Origin: Bacillus sp. MM2020_1
GTDB lineage: Bacteria > Bacillota > Bacilli > Bacillales > Cytobacillaceae
Assembly (NCBI GenBank): GCA_011250595.1
Contig: JAANMP010000029.1
Span: 1 to 58,494, forward strand
Direction: 5' to 3'
Length of the DNA: 58,494 nucleotides
How positions within the stretch are numbered: the stretch's first letter is position 1; each line of letters opens with the position of its first letter. The notes beneath the pieces were generated by a model that worked only from the letters and a program-made list of their open reading frames with translations, ran no database searches and was not told the origin of the DNA. Both the position numbers and the translations under genes were made by a program. Of the stretch, positions 1 to 7,508 are shown piece after piece.

Positions 1-19
1 TAATGTAGTCACAAATTAA

Positions 20-94
20 ATCAATTTTTTTTGATCAAAGTGATTGACATATGAAAATATTGGATATATCATGATTACATCAAGATTATTTGAT
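20..94 (+). promoter_or_regulatory. Promoter and twin ArsR boxes of the first ars operon
   Basis: A sigma-A-type promoter is visible: TTGACA at 44-49, a 17-base spacer, TATCAT at 67-72. Two boxes of the form ATCAA-N6-TTGAT flank it, at 20-35 and 79-94. The same 16-base box recurs at 459-474 and 715-730, inside the same operon. Its location ahead of an arsR gene makes it the likely autoregulatory operator; the assignment to this ArsR is inference. Confidence 0.7.
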
Positions 95-114
95 TTATAA
101 AGTAGGTGAAAAGA

Positions 115-441
115 ATGAACGAAGAAATTCAATTACAAGATATATCCTTAGGTACAGAATTTGAAAAATATGAGTTAAAATTTAAAGCCCTTGCAGATAA
201 AAAGAGACTTCAAATCATGAATATTCTAACCCAAAAAGGTGCGATGTGTGTTTGTGATCTTGCTCCGATGATGGATATGGCTCAATCAAAGCTGTCTTAT
301 CATCTGAAGATCTTATTAGATGCGAACATTATTACAAAAGAAACACGGGGCACATGGAGTTATTACGAGCTGAATCAAGAAGAACTTAATCATTTGTTAT
401 CCCCTGAACTTTGTTGCATATTCAAGCCAACCTGTTGCTAA
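115..441 (+). CDS. arsR: ArsR-family arsenical-responsive repressor
   Basis: This 108-residue winged-helix protein is a SmtB/ArsR-family metalloregulator expected to repress the operon until As(III) or Sb(III) binds. A CVCDL cysteine pair lies at the start of the recognition helix region (about residue 45), the usual site of the ArsR thiol sensor. The C-terminus carries four more cysteines (CC then CC), which could add or replace metal ligands. The ATG at 115 is preferred over an upstream GTG at 106 because AGGTGA at 104-109 serves as the ribosome binding site and overlaps the GTG. It heads an operon with a small cysteine-rich protein and an ArsP-type permease, and four ATCAA-N6-TTGAT boxes lie in and around the operon. 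Family assignment is secure; the exact inducer is inferred. Confidence 0.9.
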   Translation: MNEEIQLQDISLGTEFEKYELKFKALADKKRLQIMNILTQKGAMCVCDLAPMMDMAQSKLSYHLKILLDANIITKETRGTWSYYELNQEELNHLLSPELCCIFKPTCC

Positions 442-458
442 ATTTTTTTAAAGTAATC

Positions 459-474
459 ATCAAATTTTTTTGAT
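459..474. promoter_or_regulatory. ArsR-type box downstream of arsR
   Basis: The 16-base dyad ATCAAATTTTTTTGAT matches the two boxes upstream of arsR. It lies in the gap between arsR and the small cysteine-rich gene, 37 bases before the latter's start. It may mark an internal regulated promoter. Confidence 0.55.
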
Positions 475-510
475 TAATTAATATAATTTGATTAAAAGGA
501 GGAAATCATT

Positions 511-687
511 TTGTTTAATGAATATTCAGTATTTCAGATGATGAAATTACGTGAGGAAGAAACAGAGAGGAATGCTAAAGAAGCTTGGAAGCATTACGTC
601 CAACAAGTGGAGGAAAAATACTTGAAAAATTTAAAGTTGCAATCTCCCCCGTCCTTAAACCCATGCTGCCATTGTGCTTGTGCCTAG
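511..687 (+). CDS. Small cysteine-rich protein of the ars operon, unknown function
   Basis: A 58-residue protein starting at TTG (511), eight bases after a perfect AGGAGG at 497-502. The body is charged and probably helical (Lys/Glu-rich, residues 10-45). The C-terminus ends in CCHCACA: four cysteines and a histidine within seven residues, a plausible soft-metal or arsenite binding tail. It lies between arsR and the ArsP-type permease gene and is bracketed by two ArsR-type boxes, so it is very likely co-regulated with them. I do not recognise a family. It could carry As(III) to the permease, in the manner of ArsD for ArsA, but that is inference from context and composition only. Confidence 0.75.
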   Translation: MFNEYSVFQMMKLREEETERNAKEAWKHYVQQVEEKYLKNLKLQSPPSLNPCCHCACA

Positions 688-714
688 TGAAAAAGTTATC
701 AGTTCGAGCGAAAT

Positions 715-730
715 ATCAAATTTATTTGAT
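715..730. promoter_or_regulatory. ArsR-type box before the permease gene
   Basis: The dyad ATCAAATTTATTTGAT is the fourth copy of the operon's box, 43 bases before the permease start. A degenerate repeat of the half-sites follows at about 738-750. Confidence 0.55.
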
Positions 731-773
731 TAATAAAATTTGAATCAATCAGACTATAGGGGGTTTATATAAA

Positions 774-1640
774 ATGTGGTTAGATACTTTTAAAAGTTTT
801 TTATCAATTGCACTGGAGTTAACGATTCTGTTTATTGTCATTTCCTTTTTAATTAGTTTATTGCAGGGGTATATCCCCTACGAGAAAATCGAAAAAAAGA
901 TAGCAGGAAAAAATAAACTGATTGCTGCATTTGCAGCAATAGTGTTTGCCTTTATTACACCTTTTTGTTCCTGTTCAACTATTCCCGTAGTTGTAAATAT
1001 GTTGAAGAAGAAAATGCCTTTCGGTATTGTCATGATCTTTCTTTTCGCTTCCCCTGTTCTGGATCCTACGATTCTAACCCTGATGGGTGTAGTTCTTGGA
1101 TGGAAAGTGACAGCTATCTATACAATTTTAACCACAATATTCTCAATCATCATCGGCTTTACTCTTGAGAAATTCGGCTTCCAAAAGTTAGTAAAAAATG
1201 TGGTTATGACTGGTTATGAAGAACAAAGACAAAAATTTAATGTTAAATTGGCCTTAAAGGAAACTCTAGATTTGATGAAGAGTGTATATCCTTATTTAAT
1301 TATCGGTGCAGCAATTGGTGCTGTTATTCACGGTTTAGTTCCAACAGAATGGATTTCAAGTGTTTTTGGCCGAGACCATTGGTGGTTAATCCCTATTGCC
1401 GCGATTATTGGAATCCCATTGTACATTCGACTTTCCAGCATGATACCCATCTCACAAATTCTCATTGCAAAAGGAATGGCACTGGGCCCGGTTATGGCAA
1501 TGATTATTAGTTCTGCCGGTGCTAGTTTGCCTGAAGTCATCCTTTTAAAATCAATCTTTAAAAAACAGTTAGTTATTACCTTCGTTTTATCAGTGTTCCT
1601 TATGTCCACTATTTCAGGCTTCATCTTTTACTTTGTATAA
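774..1640 (+). CDS. arsP: ArsP-type permease (DUF318 family)
   Basis: A 288-residue integral membrane protein with about eight hydrophobic segments, of the permease family PF03773. Residues around 62-70 read FCSCST in the first transmembrane block, the cysteine motif typical of this family, followed by a conserved SPVLDPT segment. Known ArsP proteins export trivalent organoarsenicals such as methylarsenite; other members have been linked to metal export, so the substrate here is not certain. The start at 774 follows AGGGGG at 758-763. It follows arsR and the small cysteine-rich gene and carries an ArsR-type box just upstream, which supports an arsenical role. Confidence 0.8.
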   Translation: MWLDTFKSFLSIALELTILFIVISFLISLLQGYIPYEKIEKKIAGKNKLIAAFAAIVFAFITPFCSCSTIPVVVNMLKKKMPFGIVMIFLFASPVLDPTILTLMGVVLGWKVTAIYTILTTIFSIIIGFTLEKFGFQKLVKNVVMTGYEEQRQKFNVKLALKETLDLMKSVYPYLIIGAAIGAVIHGLVPTEWISSVFGRDHWWLIPIAAIIGIPLYIRLSSMIPISQILIAKGMALGPVMAMIISSAGASLPEVILLKSIFKKQLVITFVLSVFLMSTISGFIFYFV

Positions 1641-1705
1641 ATTCATGTCCACAGGATAACAAACTTGCTTTGACCATAGTTTTATTTAGAAAGGGGAATG
1701 TCTAC

Positions 1706-1927
1706 GTGACTGTAAATCATGCCAGTACATTAAAAATAGATTATTTTCTTTCTTATATTAATTTGATAATGATTTCTCGAAATTGTTCACTGGAAGAGGC
1801 TAAGGAAATAACCCTAGAACTCTTCTTTCACAACAACAATGAGCAATATGGTAAACAAACATACGAACGCTTTTTAGACGCCCTCAACCATTTGGCAAAT
1901 AAGCAGATCCAGACAACATCCTATTAA
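1706..1927 (+). CDS. Hypothetical 73-residue protein, last gene of first ars operon
   Basis: I do not recognise the family. The GTG at 1706 is chosen because AAGGGG at 1691-1696 is a good ribosome binding site; an upstream TTG at 1670 has none. The product is soluble, has one cysteine, and looks all-helical, with a hydrophobic stretch near residues 11-21. It lies 65 bases behind the permease gene and is closed by a strong terminator, so it is probably the last gene of the operon. No function is proposed. Confidence 0.55.
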   Translation: MTVNHASTLKIDYFLSYINLIMISRNCSLEEAKEITLELFFHNNNEQYGKQTYERFLDALNHLANKQIQTTSY

Positions 1928-1954
1928 TATTGATTCTTTAAGACAACAATAGGC

Positions 1955-1985
1955 AGGACTAAATCATTTGATTTAGTCCTTTACT
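1955..1985. terminator. Rho-independent terminator between the two ars operons
   Basis: A perfect 12-bp stem (AGGACTAAATCA and its complement, 1955-1966 and 1969-1980) with a two-base spacer is followed by TTTACTT. It lies where the plus-strand and minus-strand ars operons converge and can serve both. Confidence 0.8.
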
Positions 1986-2063
1986 TAACTATTCAATAGG
2001 CATAATACTTTCGATTTGCTTTCCGGTACCTACATTATACATCATTGCTGATTTACTAGTTGA

Positions 2064-2342
2064 CTAACAACAATTGCTTTCATTTCCTAATAACACGAGA
2101 CCTTTAGCCTCTTGACTGAAATCAAGAGTAAGGTTATCTGTATATGGCTCAATATCGGGATCTATAGCCACCAATACTTTATTAATAGTTACTACTTTAT
2201 CCTTTTCATCCGGCTCATCCAGAGCCAGTCCCACTTGTGGCTGTCCTCAGCCGAAGCCTGCAAAATAGACACGGATGTTTTTTGCATCGTGTTCTTGGAA
2301 CAATTGAGTCAACACATCACGAGCTTGATCTGTAATATTCAT
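2064..2342 (-). CDS. HesB/IscA-like protein with in-frame UGA (candidate selenoprotein)
   Basis: Reading from ATG at 2342 (ribosome binding site AAGGTGA just upstream) gives a 92-residue HesB-like iron-sulfur/redox protein interrupted only by a TGA at codon 32 (2247-2249). The context is FAGFG-UGA-GQPQVGLALDEP; homologues I know have Cys at this position (GCGGP or GCSGP). The frame then stays open to a natural-looking end SNCC and TAG. A HesB-like selenoprotein family is known from earlier bacterial surveys, and a SECIS-like stem-loop lies 25 bases after the UGA. It is the last gene of the arsR2-arsB-arsC-arsD-arsA-phosphatase set, 91 bases behind the phosphatase. The alternative is a nonsense mutation. 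An ordinary gene caller would miss or truncate this gene. Confidence 0.72.
2210..2249 (-). promoter_or_regulatory. Candidate bacterial SECIS element
   Basis: On the minus-strand RNA, UGA (2249-2247) is followed after 18 bases by CUGGCUC, a loop UGGAU and GAGCCGG (2228-2222, 2221-2217, 2216-2210), a 7-bp stem with one G-U pair. The loop starts 26 bases after the UGA and has G as its second base. As I recall the bacterial SECIS model (short apical loop, G among the first two loop bases, 16-37 bases from UGA), it fits. Confidence 0.6.
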
Positions 2343-2433
2343 TTGCCTATCACCTTTCAAAAAATTCACTTACTTATCTTACTTGTTTCTTAGGAAATCA
2401 GAAAGTCTTATCTAATGAATGCTTGTATTCTGA

Positions 2434-2862
2434 TTATGCATTAGGAAAAATGCGTTGTAATGCTTCTTTCATTTGAGGTTTTACATTTACTTTTGGACGA
2501 GCTGCTTTAGCTATTTTTTCTGCCTCATCAATTGTCTTCGCTTTACCTAATGACAATAAGGTTCCAACTGCAACAGTTCCCGCACGGGTGCTTCCGCCAC
2601 CACAATGGAAATAAACTTTTTCCCCTTTGTTATAAGCATTTACAACATGTTCGATCGACTTCTTAATTGATTCGTCTTGATGCTCAGCATCATCAACGAT
2701 TGGACTATGGATACGATCGTACCCTGACTTGTTCTCATGCGACTCCGCCCGCAAATCGTAAATAACATCGGCTTTTTCATTTTCCATCATGTCCTTCACA
2801 TCATTTGCTCCGCCGAAATAAATACGATCTTTAATTAATTCGTTATAGTTTTTTGTAGCCAT
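2434..2862 (-). CDS. Small Cys-based phosphatase (DUF442/DSP-like)
   Basis: A 142-residue cytoplasmic protein with the protein-tyrosine-phosphatase signature HCGGGSTR near residues 91-98, where Cys is the nucleophile and Arg binds the oxyanion. The N-terminal half (YFGGANDVKDM, DVIYDLRAE) matches the beta-lactamase-hydrolase-like or dual-specificity phosphatase fold. A perfect AAAGGAGG precedes ATG at 2862, and the gene follows arsA by 22 bases, so it belongs to the minus-strand ars operon. Its substrate is unknown. Because arsenate and phosphate are chemical analogues and low-molecular-weight phosphatases gave rise to ArsC, a thiol-redox role is possible, but that is inference. Confidence 0.75.
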   Translation of the reverse strand: MATKNYNELIKDRIYFGGANDVKDMMENEKADVIYDLRAESHENKSGYDRIHSPIVDDAEHQDESIKKSIEHVVNAYNKGEKVYFHCGGGSTRAGTVAVGTLLSLGKAKTIDEAEKIAKAARPKVNVKPQMKEALQRIFPNA

Positions 2863-2884
2863 GTTTTTACTCCTCCTTTAATGT

Positions 2885-4663
2885 TTACTTAGTAGCATTT
2901 AAAAAAATTTTTAACTGTTCGTATCCTTTATTCTCTTCACTCATTAGAGGAACAATTGCACTTTTTTCTGCCAATTCAGTAGTAACCTTATTAATCCATC
3001 CTTCTTCGGCCTGTGCTCTCCCTTTTAAAATAGGATCTTTCGTTTCAGTGGCGTAAAGGCTCTGATTAATTACCCACCATTTAGGAGTTATACCTGCCCG
3101 TTTTAAATCATTCTGTAATCGAGTGGCTTCTAGAACTGGCGTAGCTTCTGCCATCGTTACAATGACCACGCCGGTTTCTTTCGGATTCCTTAAACGAGGC
3201 AGCAATGTTTTCACACTCTCAGGTATTTCCCCAGTTGAACGTACCAGTTCTTTATGATAAGACTGAGCTGCGTCTAAAAGGAGTAGTGTGTGCCCGGTTG
3301 GGGCCGTATCAATCACAACGATATCATCCTCTGATCGAGCGACAACCTCTGCAAACGCACGAAAAACCGCAATCTCCTCTGTGCAAGGAGAGTTTAGATC
3401 TTCTTCAATATAGGCCAGTGCTTCTTCCTCAAGGTCATTGCTTACTTTCGATAACACTTCTGCTTTGTACGCTTCAACTACTTCTGTCGGATTTATACGG
3501 CTAATTGTTAATTGATCATTCAGCACACTATTTTGAAAAACAAATTCTAAATGGGCTGCCGGGTCGGTAGTGGTAAGATGCACTTTATGTCCCTTTTCTA
3601 CTAACCCAACGGCGATTGCAGATGCCATTGTGGTCTTTCCAACCCCACCCTTACCCATTGTAAAAATCACTCTTGTATTGCTATATGAGAAGTCATCAAT
3701 GACTTTATTTAAATCAGGTAGAGATATTGTTTGTTTTTCAGCTTCTGATTTTGTTGCCGGCATTGTATATTGTTTAAATAAATATCGTAGGTTTTTTACA
3801 CCTGTTAAGGAATATGAAACAAATGGCAGCGAAAACGTGACAACTTGTTTTAAATCGTTTGGCATTTGCTTTATGGCATTACGTTGTCGTTTATAAAATG
3901 AAAATGATACTTTATCGTCCGGCAGATAGGATTGCATTAATCCGTTCATAATTAGAGCTTGATTTGAAATACCTATTTCTTTTAACTCTTTAGATGCACG
4001 ATTTGCCTCAAGTAATGATGACTCATCCGGTCTGGCAACAAGAATGAGAGTTGTTTTTGATGAGTCAGATAGTGCATCCATTGTAATGGAATAGATTTGT
4101 TTCTTTTCAGACAACCCGGATAAGGGGCCCAGACAAGAAGCACCATGTGTGTTCTCTTCTAAAAAGCCACTCCACGCAGTTGGCAATTTGAGAAGACGAA
4201 GTGTATGACCCGTTGGAGCCGTATCAAAGATGATATGCTCGTATGAATCCACAATAAAAGGATCTGCCAGCAAATTTGTAAATTCATCAAATGCGGCAAT
4301 TTCTACTGTACAGGCACCTGATAATTGTTCCTCCATCGTAGCCACTACTGCATCAGGGAGTTTGCCGCGATATGGCCCAATTATTCTGTCTCGGTAGGCT
4401 CTTGCGGCTTCTTCCGGGTCAAGATTACATGCGTAGAGGTTTGATACACTTGGGATTGCCATTGGAGTATTTGTTAGCTCCACTTCCAATACATCCTGTA
4501 AGTTTGAGGCAGGGTCCGTACTTACAAGCAAGACCTTTTTCCCTTCATCAGCTAATGCTACAGCCGTTGCACAAGCAGTTGATGTCTTCCCTACTCCACC
4601 TTTTCCTGTGAAAAATAAAAACTTGGTGTTCACGATCATTTGCGGATTGAAAGATTGAAACAT
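2885..4663 (-). CDS. arsA: Arsenite-pump ATPase ArsA
   Basis: ArsA is the cytoplasmic ATPase that energises arsenite extrusion through ArsB. The protein (592 residues from ATG at 4663) has the standard two-domain duplication: Walker A GKGGVGKTS near residue 21 and GKGGVGKTT near residue 340, each followed by an IFDTAPTGHTLRLL or VIDTAPTGHTLLLL switch segment. Cysteines expected for the As(III) site are present in the SGACTVEIAAFDEF and SPCTEEIAVFRAF segments. A GTG at 4672 is an alternative start adding three residues; neither has a strong ribosome binding site, but ATG places the N-terminus like that of known Bacillus ArsA. It follows arsD after 16 bases. Confidence 0.93.
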   Translation of the reverse strand: MFQSFNPQMIVNTKFLFFTGKGGVGKTSTACATAVALADEGKKVLLVSTDPASNLQDVLEVELTNTPMAIPSVSNLYACNLDPEEAARAYRDRIIGPYRGKLPDAVVATMEEQLSGACTVEIAAFDEFTNLLADPFIVDSYEHIIFDTAPTGHTLRLLKLPTAWSGFLEENTHGASCLGPLSGLSEKKQIYSITMDALSDSSKTTLILVARPDESSLLEANRASKELKEIGISNQALIMNGLMQSYLPDDKVSFSFYKRQRNAIKQMPNDLKQVVTFSLPFVSYSLTGVKNLRYLFKQYTMPATKSEAEKQTISLPDLNKVIDDFSYSNTRVIFTMGKGGVGKTTMASAIAVGLVEKGHKVHLTTTDPAAHLEFVFQNSVLNDQLTISRINPTEVVEAYKAEVLSKVSNDLEEEALAYIEEDLNSPCTEEIAVFRAFAEVVARSEDDIVVIDTAPTGHTLLLLDAAQSYHKELVRSTGEIPESVKTLLPRLRNPKETGVVIVTMAEATPVLEATRLQNDLKRAGITPKWWVINQSLYATETKDPILKGRAQAEEGWINKVTTELAEKSAIVPLMSEENKGYEQLKIFLNATK

Positions 4664-4679
4664 GATTTTCACTTCTTTC

Positions 4680-5045
4680 TTATTTCAGTGGTTTTAAATC
4701 AATTGTAAAACGTGGTTTGGGTTTTTCGGAAAGCTCCTCAGCTTTTACTCCAAACCATTCAGCCAGTTCTTCGTTGGTTGGATAGGCTCCAATTTTAGCA
4801 ATTCTCCCTTCAACTAAGGTTACTGGGAGTGAATCTGGACCCTTTTCGTGAAGAACTTTATTTACCTCTTTGTTATCAACAAAAATACCTGGTTCAAATC
4901 CAAGATTATATCGTTTGATGTCAAATCCTTTTTTCTCTATTAAAAAAATTGCAGTGGCTACTCTTGTTAGTTCAGGATCTACACTTGGACCACAAACCCC
5001 CGTAGAACAACATAGCGCCGGGTCAAAAATTTCTACTTTACTCAT
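4680..5045 (-). CDS. arsD: Arsenite metallochaperone ArsD
   Basis: ArsD receives cytosolic As(III) and passes it to ArsA, and also acts as a weak trans-repressor in some operons. The 121-residue product has the conserved triad Cys12, Cys13, Cys18 in PALCCSTGVCG, followed by the typical GPSVDPELTRVA segment. The distal cysteine pairs of some ArsD proteins are absent, as in many homologues. AGGAGG precedes the ATG. It lies directly upstream of arsA, the usual arsDA arrangement, and is separated from arsC by a hairpin. Confidence 0.93.
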   Translation of the reverse strand: MSKVEIFDPALCCSTGVCGPSVDPELTRVATAIFLIEKKGFDIKRYNLGFEPGIFVDNKEVNKVLHEKGPDSLPVTLVEGRIAKIGAYPTNEELAEWFGVKAEELSEKPKPRFTIDLKPLK

Positions 5046-5103
5046 AAAAACACCCTCCTAAAAAAATCAGATATAAGTAATTGCTTATGTTAACAGTATA
5101 AGG

Positions 5104-5133
5104 AAAGCCAAGAGTCAAGAACCTCTTGGCTTT
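5104..5133. terminator. Hairpin between arsC and arsD
   Basis: AAAGCCAAGAG (5104-5114) pairs with CTCTTGGCTTT (5123-5133) over an eight-base loop. On the operon's minus strand the following tract (CCTTATACT) is poor in T, so it may act as an attenuator or mRNA-stabilising structure rather than a full terminator. Confidence 0.5.
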
Positions 5134-5139
5134 TTAGGC

Positions 5140-5559
5140 TTACTCGCCGGTTTCTCCAAAACGCTTAATCCGATCTCCGATTTCATCACGAACGCGTTGG
5201 AAGAATGCCCATTTTTCTTCATCCGTTCCTTGAGCTTTAGCTGGGTCATCAAATCCCCAATGAACTCGTTTTACTTTAGGTGGAGTAATTGGACATTTAT
5301 CAGCTGCATCACCACATAATGTGACAACTAAATCAGCATTGTTTAAAATTTCAGGGTCGATAATATCAGATGTTTGGTTGGAAATATCAATTCCTGTTTC
5401 ATTCATAGCCTTTACCGCATTTGGATTGAGTCCATGTGCTTCAATTCCTGCACTTTTCACTTCCCACTCATCACCTAAATGTTTTTTAGCCCAACCTTCC
5501 GCCATTTGGCTTCGGCAAGAGTTACCTGTACAAAGAAAATAGATTGTTTTTTTAGACAT
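5140..5559 (-). CDS. arsC: Thioredoxin-coupled arsenate reductase
   Basis: Reduces As(V) to As(III) in the cytoplasm for export by ArsB. The 139-residue protein belongs to the low-molecular-weight-phosphatase type: the P-loop CTGNSCRS at residues 10-17 gives Cys10, and the CGDAADKC segment gives Cys82 and Cys89, the three residues of the disulfide relay. Length and motifs match Bacillus and Staphylococcus pI258-type ArsC. AAAGGAGA precedes ATG. It lies 39 bases behind arsB in the arsR2 operon. Confidence 0.95.
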   Translation of the reverse strand: MSKKTIYFLCTGNSCRSQMAEGWAKKHLGDEWEVKSAGIEAHGLNPNAVKAMNETGIDISNQTSDIIDPEILNNADLVVTLCGDAADKCPITPPKVKRVHWGFDDPAKAQGTDEEKWAFFQRVRDEIGDRIKRFGETGE

Positions 5560-5598
5560 AGTAGTTTTTCTCCTTTATCTTTTGGTTTAATTTGTTTT

Positions 5599-6894
5599 TT
5601 AGACTATTAACAACCATAGGTATAAACCTAATAGTGTGATAAACAATACTGGAATGGTTATGACAATTCCTGTTTTAAAATAGGTTCCCCACGAAATTTT
5701 TACTCCCTTTGTCTTCAATACATGCAGCCATAATAAGGTTGCAAGTGAACCAATTGGAGTGATTTTAGGACCTAAATCAGAACCAATCACATTAGCGTAG
5801 ATTAGTGCTTCTCTTAACACACCACTTGTATCCGTTTCTGCAATCGCTAGAGCATCTATCATAACAGTTGGCATATTATTCATAATTGAAGATAGAATAG
5901 CAGCGATAAAACCCATACCTATTGTGGCTACAAATAATCCTTGATCAGCTGTCACTTGGATTAGGTCAGATAAGATATTGGTTAATCCCACATTTCGTAA
6001 GCCATAAACCACCACATACATTCCAATCGAGAAAAATACGATCGCCCAGGGTGCTCCTTTTATGACCTTTTTGGTTTCGATTGCATGGCTTCTTCTTCCC
6101 ATAAATAAGAAGAAGATTGCAACCACACCTGCAATGATCGAAACAGGAACGTGAAGTGTTTGACTAATAAAGTAACCAGCTAATAAAACAGCTAATACAA
6201 CCCAAGACAAACGAAACATTTTTTCGTCACGAATCGCATCAACTGGTTTTTTTAATTTTGATAAATCATATTGTTTTGGAATGCTTCTTCTGAAGTACAG
6301 AAATAGCACCAAGATACTTGCGACTAGAGAAAATAAATTCGGAACAATCATTCTTGAGGCAAAATGAACAAATCCGATTCCAAAAAAGTCAGCAGAAACG
6401 ATATTTACAAGATTACTTACCACAAGTGGCAGGGAAGTTGTATCTGCAATAAATCCACTAGCAATGATGAATGGGAAAATCATTTTGTCTTCCAATTTTA
6501 AATTCCGAACCATCGCTAATACGATTGGTGTAAGGATAAGTGCTGCCCCATCATTGGCGAAAAATGCTGCGACGAGGGCACCTAGAATGCTTACATATAC
6601 AAACATTTTAATACCGTTCCCTTTTGCAGCTCGTGCCATGTGTAACGCAGCCCATTCAAAGAAACCAATTTCATCTAATATTAACGAAATAATAATGATA
6701 GCAATGAAAGAAAAAGTTGCGTTCCAAACAATTTTGGTTACTTCTATTACATCCTGGAAGTCAACAACTCCAACGATCAGTGCGAGAATTGCACCACCAC
6801 AAGCAGACCAGCCAATCGATAAATTTTTAGGCTGCCATATAACCAGAATAAGTGTAATTAAAAAAATCAATGATGCAAGTATGGTTGATACCAA
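5599..6894 (-). CDS. arsB: Arsenite efflux permease ArsB
   Basis: An integral membrane As(III)/Sb(III) antiporter of the ArsB/NhaD (ion transporter) superfamily, usually 12 transmembrane helices; about 430 residues, the normal length. Recognisable segments include the [13 protein letters not shown] helix and the [20 protein letters not shown] segment. The TTG at 6894 is preferred: GGAGG at 6903-6907 lies eight bases upstream, while a TTG at 6909 overlaps that ribosome binding site and has none of its own. It is placed directly behind arsR2, and with ArsA it can form an ATP-driven pump. Confidence 0.9.
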   Translation of the reverse strand: MVSTILASLIFLITLILVIWQPKNLSIGWSACGGAILALIVGVVDFQDVIEVTKIVWNATFSFIAIIIISLILDEIGFFEWAALHMARAAKGNGIKMFVYVSILGALVAAFFANDGAALILTPIVLAMVRNLKLEDKMIFPFIIASGFIADTTSLPLVVSNLVNIVSADFFGIGFVHFASRMIVPNLFSLVASILVLFLYFRRSIPKQYDLSKLKKPVDAIRDEKMFRLSWVVLAVLLAGYFISQTLHVPVSIIAGVVAIFFLFMGRRSHAIETKKVIKGAPWAIVFFSIGMYVVVYGLRNVGLTNILSDLIQVTADQGLFVATIGMGFIAAILSSIMNNMPTVMIDALAIAETDTSGVLREALIYANVIGSDLGPKITPIGSLATLLWLHVLKTKGVKISWGTYFKTGIVITIPVLFITLLGLYLWLLIV

Positions 6895-6909
6895 TGTTGA
6901 AACCTCCAA

Positions 6910-7254
6910 TTATTCACATGAAATTCTGAGACCTTGTTCTTCGAGTTGCTTTAATCTAAAATCTTGATTTGGAAGATGTAGAAGTAAATCTTGAACCAAT
7001 GGATAATAAGGACTGTCTTTACTCAAAGAGTAAATGATCCATTGCCCTCTTCTTGTTTCCTTCACTAGCCCAGCATCTTTTAACTTACGAATGTGTTGGC
7101 TGATCGCAGGCTGACTAGTTTTAAATATTTCAACGAATTCGCATACGCAAGCATCGTGAGTATCAAGGATTTTGATCATAGTTAAACGGGTTTTATCGCC
7201 TAACAATTTTAAAATGCTAGCTACGTTTTCTAAATCAATGGTTGATTCTGACAT
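6910..7254 (-). CDS. arsR: ArsR-family repressor of the second ars operon
   Basis: A 114-residue SmtB/ArsR-type winged-helix repressor. The sensor motif CVCEF sits in the DNA-recognition region (DACVCEFVEIF, about residues 40-50) and the helix-turn-helix reads TSQPAISQHIRKL. It is only distantly similar to the first ArsR of the window and lacks that protein's C-terminal cysteine pairs. ATG at 7254 is preferred over GTG at 7263 because AGGAGG lies eight bases upstream of it. It is the first gene of arsR-arsB-arsC-arsD-arsA. A 25-base dyad lies about 50 bases upstream, next to the promoter. Confidence 0.9.
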   Translation of the reverse strand: MSESTIDLENVASILKLLGDKTRLTMIKILDTHDACVCEFVEIFKTSQPAISQHIRKLKDAGLVKETRRGQWIIYSLSKDSPYYPLVQDLLLHLPNQDFRLKQLEEQGLRISCE

Positions 7255-7292
7255 GACATACACCTCCTGATATTTTAATAAATAAATAAATA

Positions 7293-7328
7293 ATTATATA
7301 CTTATTAGATTTTCGTACCGAATCTAAT
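7293..7328 (-). promoter_or_regulatory. Promoter and dyad operator of the second ars operon
   Basis: A minus-strand TATAAT lies at 7293-7298. Overlapping the -35 region is a dyad with ATTAGATT/AATCTAAT arms at 7304-7311 and 7321-7328, containing an inner TTCG/CGAA pair. The expected -35 (TCGGTA) is weak. Its position suits an ArsR operator, and it differs from the ATCAA-N6-TTGAT boxes of the first operon, so the two systems probably answer to separate repressors. Confidence 0.5.
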
Positions 7329-7476
7329 TTTTTAGTTTCCTGTTAAATCAGAAACTTTATACATGGATCGGTAATTCTTACCATATCCAACATTTGCATT
7401 TACATATAACCAATCGCTTATATAATAAATCACTTATGGATAAATTTCAAGAAGATAAATGTAAAGTTAATGTAAA

Positions 7477-7508
7477 CAAAAAAGATTGATAACTGTGGCT
7501 ATCAATCT
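7477..7508 (-). terminator. Terminator of the acetyltransferase gene
   Basis: AGATTGATA/TATCAATCT arms (7483-7491, 7500-7508) with an eight-base loop are followed on the minus strand by T6. The stem overlaps the gene's stop codon. Confidence 0.8.

Noticed and set aside
1992..2063. In-frame extension of the HesB-like gene beyond its TAG (23 more codons, ending MPIE)
   Set aside because: An open stretch of this length is expected by chance in about one case in three, and the family normally ends near the SNCC tail.
2064..2342. HesB-like gene as a simple pseudogene
   Set aside because: The single UGA falls precisely on the conserved Cys codon, the rest of the frame is intact and a SECIS-like stem follows; a random nonsense mutation is less likely but not excluded.
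2112..2393. Plus-strand 93-residue frame
   Set aside because: It is the complement of the HesB-like gene and has no ribosome binding site.
7264..7300. AATAAATAAATAAATAA as a regulatory repeat
   Set aside because: A simple AT-rich tetranucleotide run between the arsR2 promoter and ribosome binding site; no dyad, likely just leader sequence.
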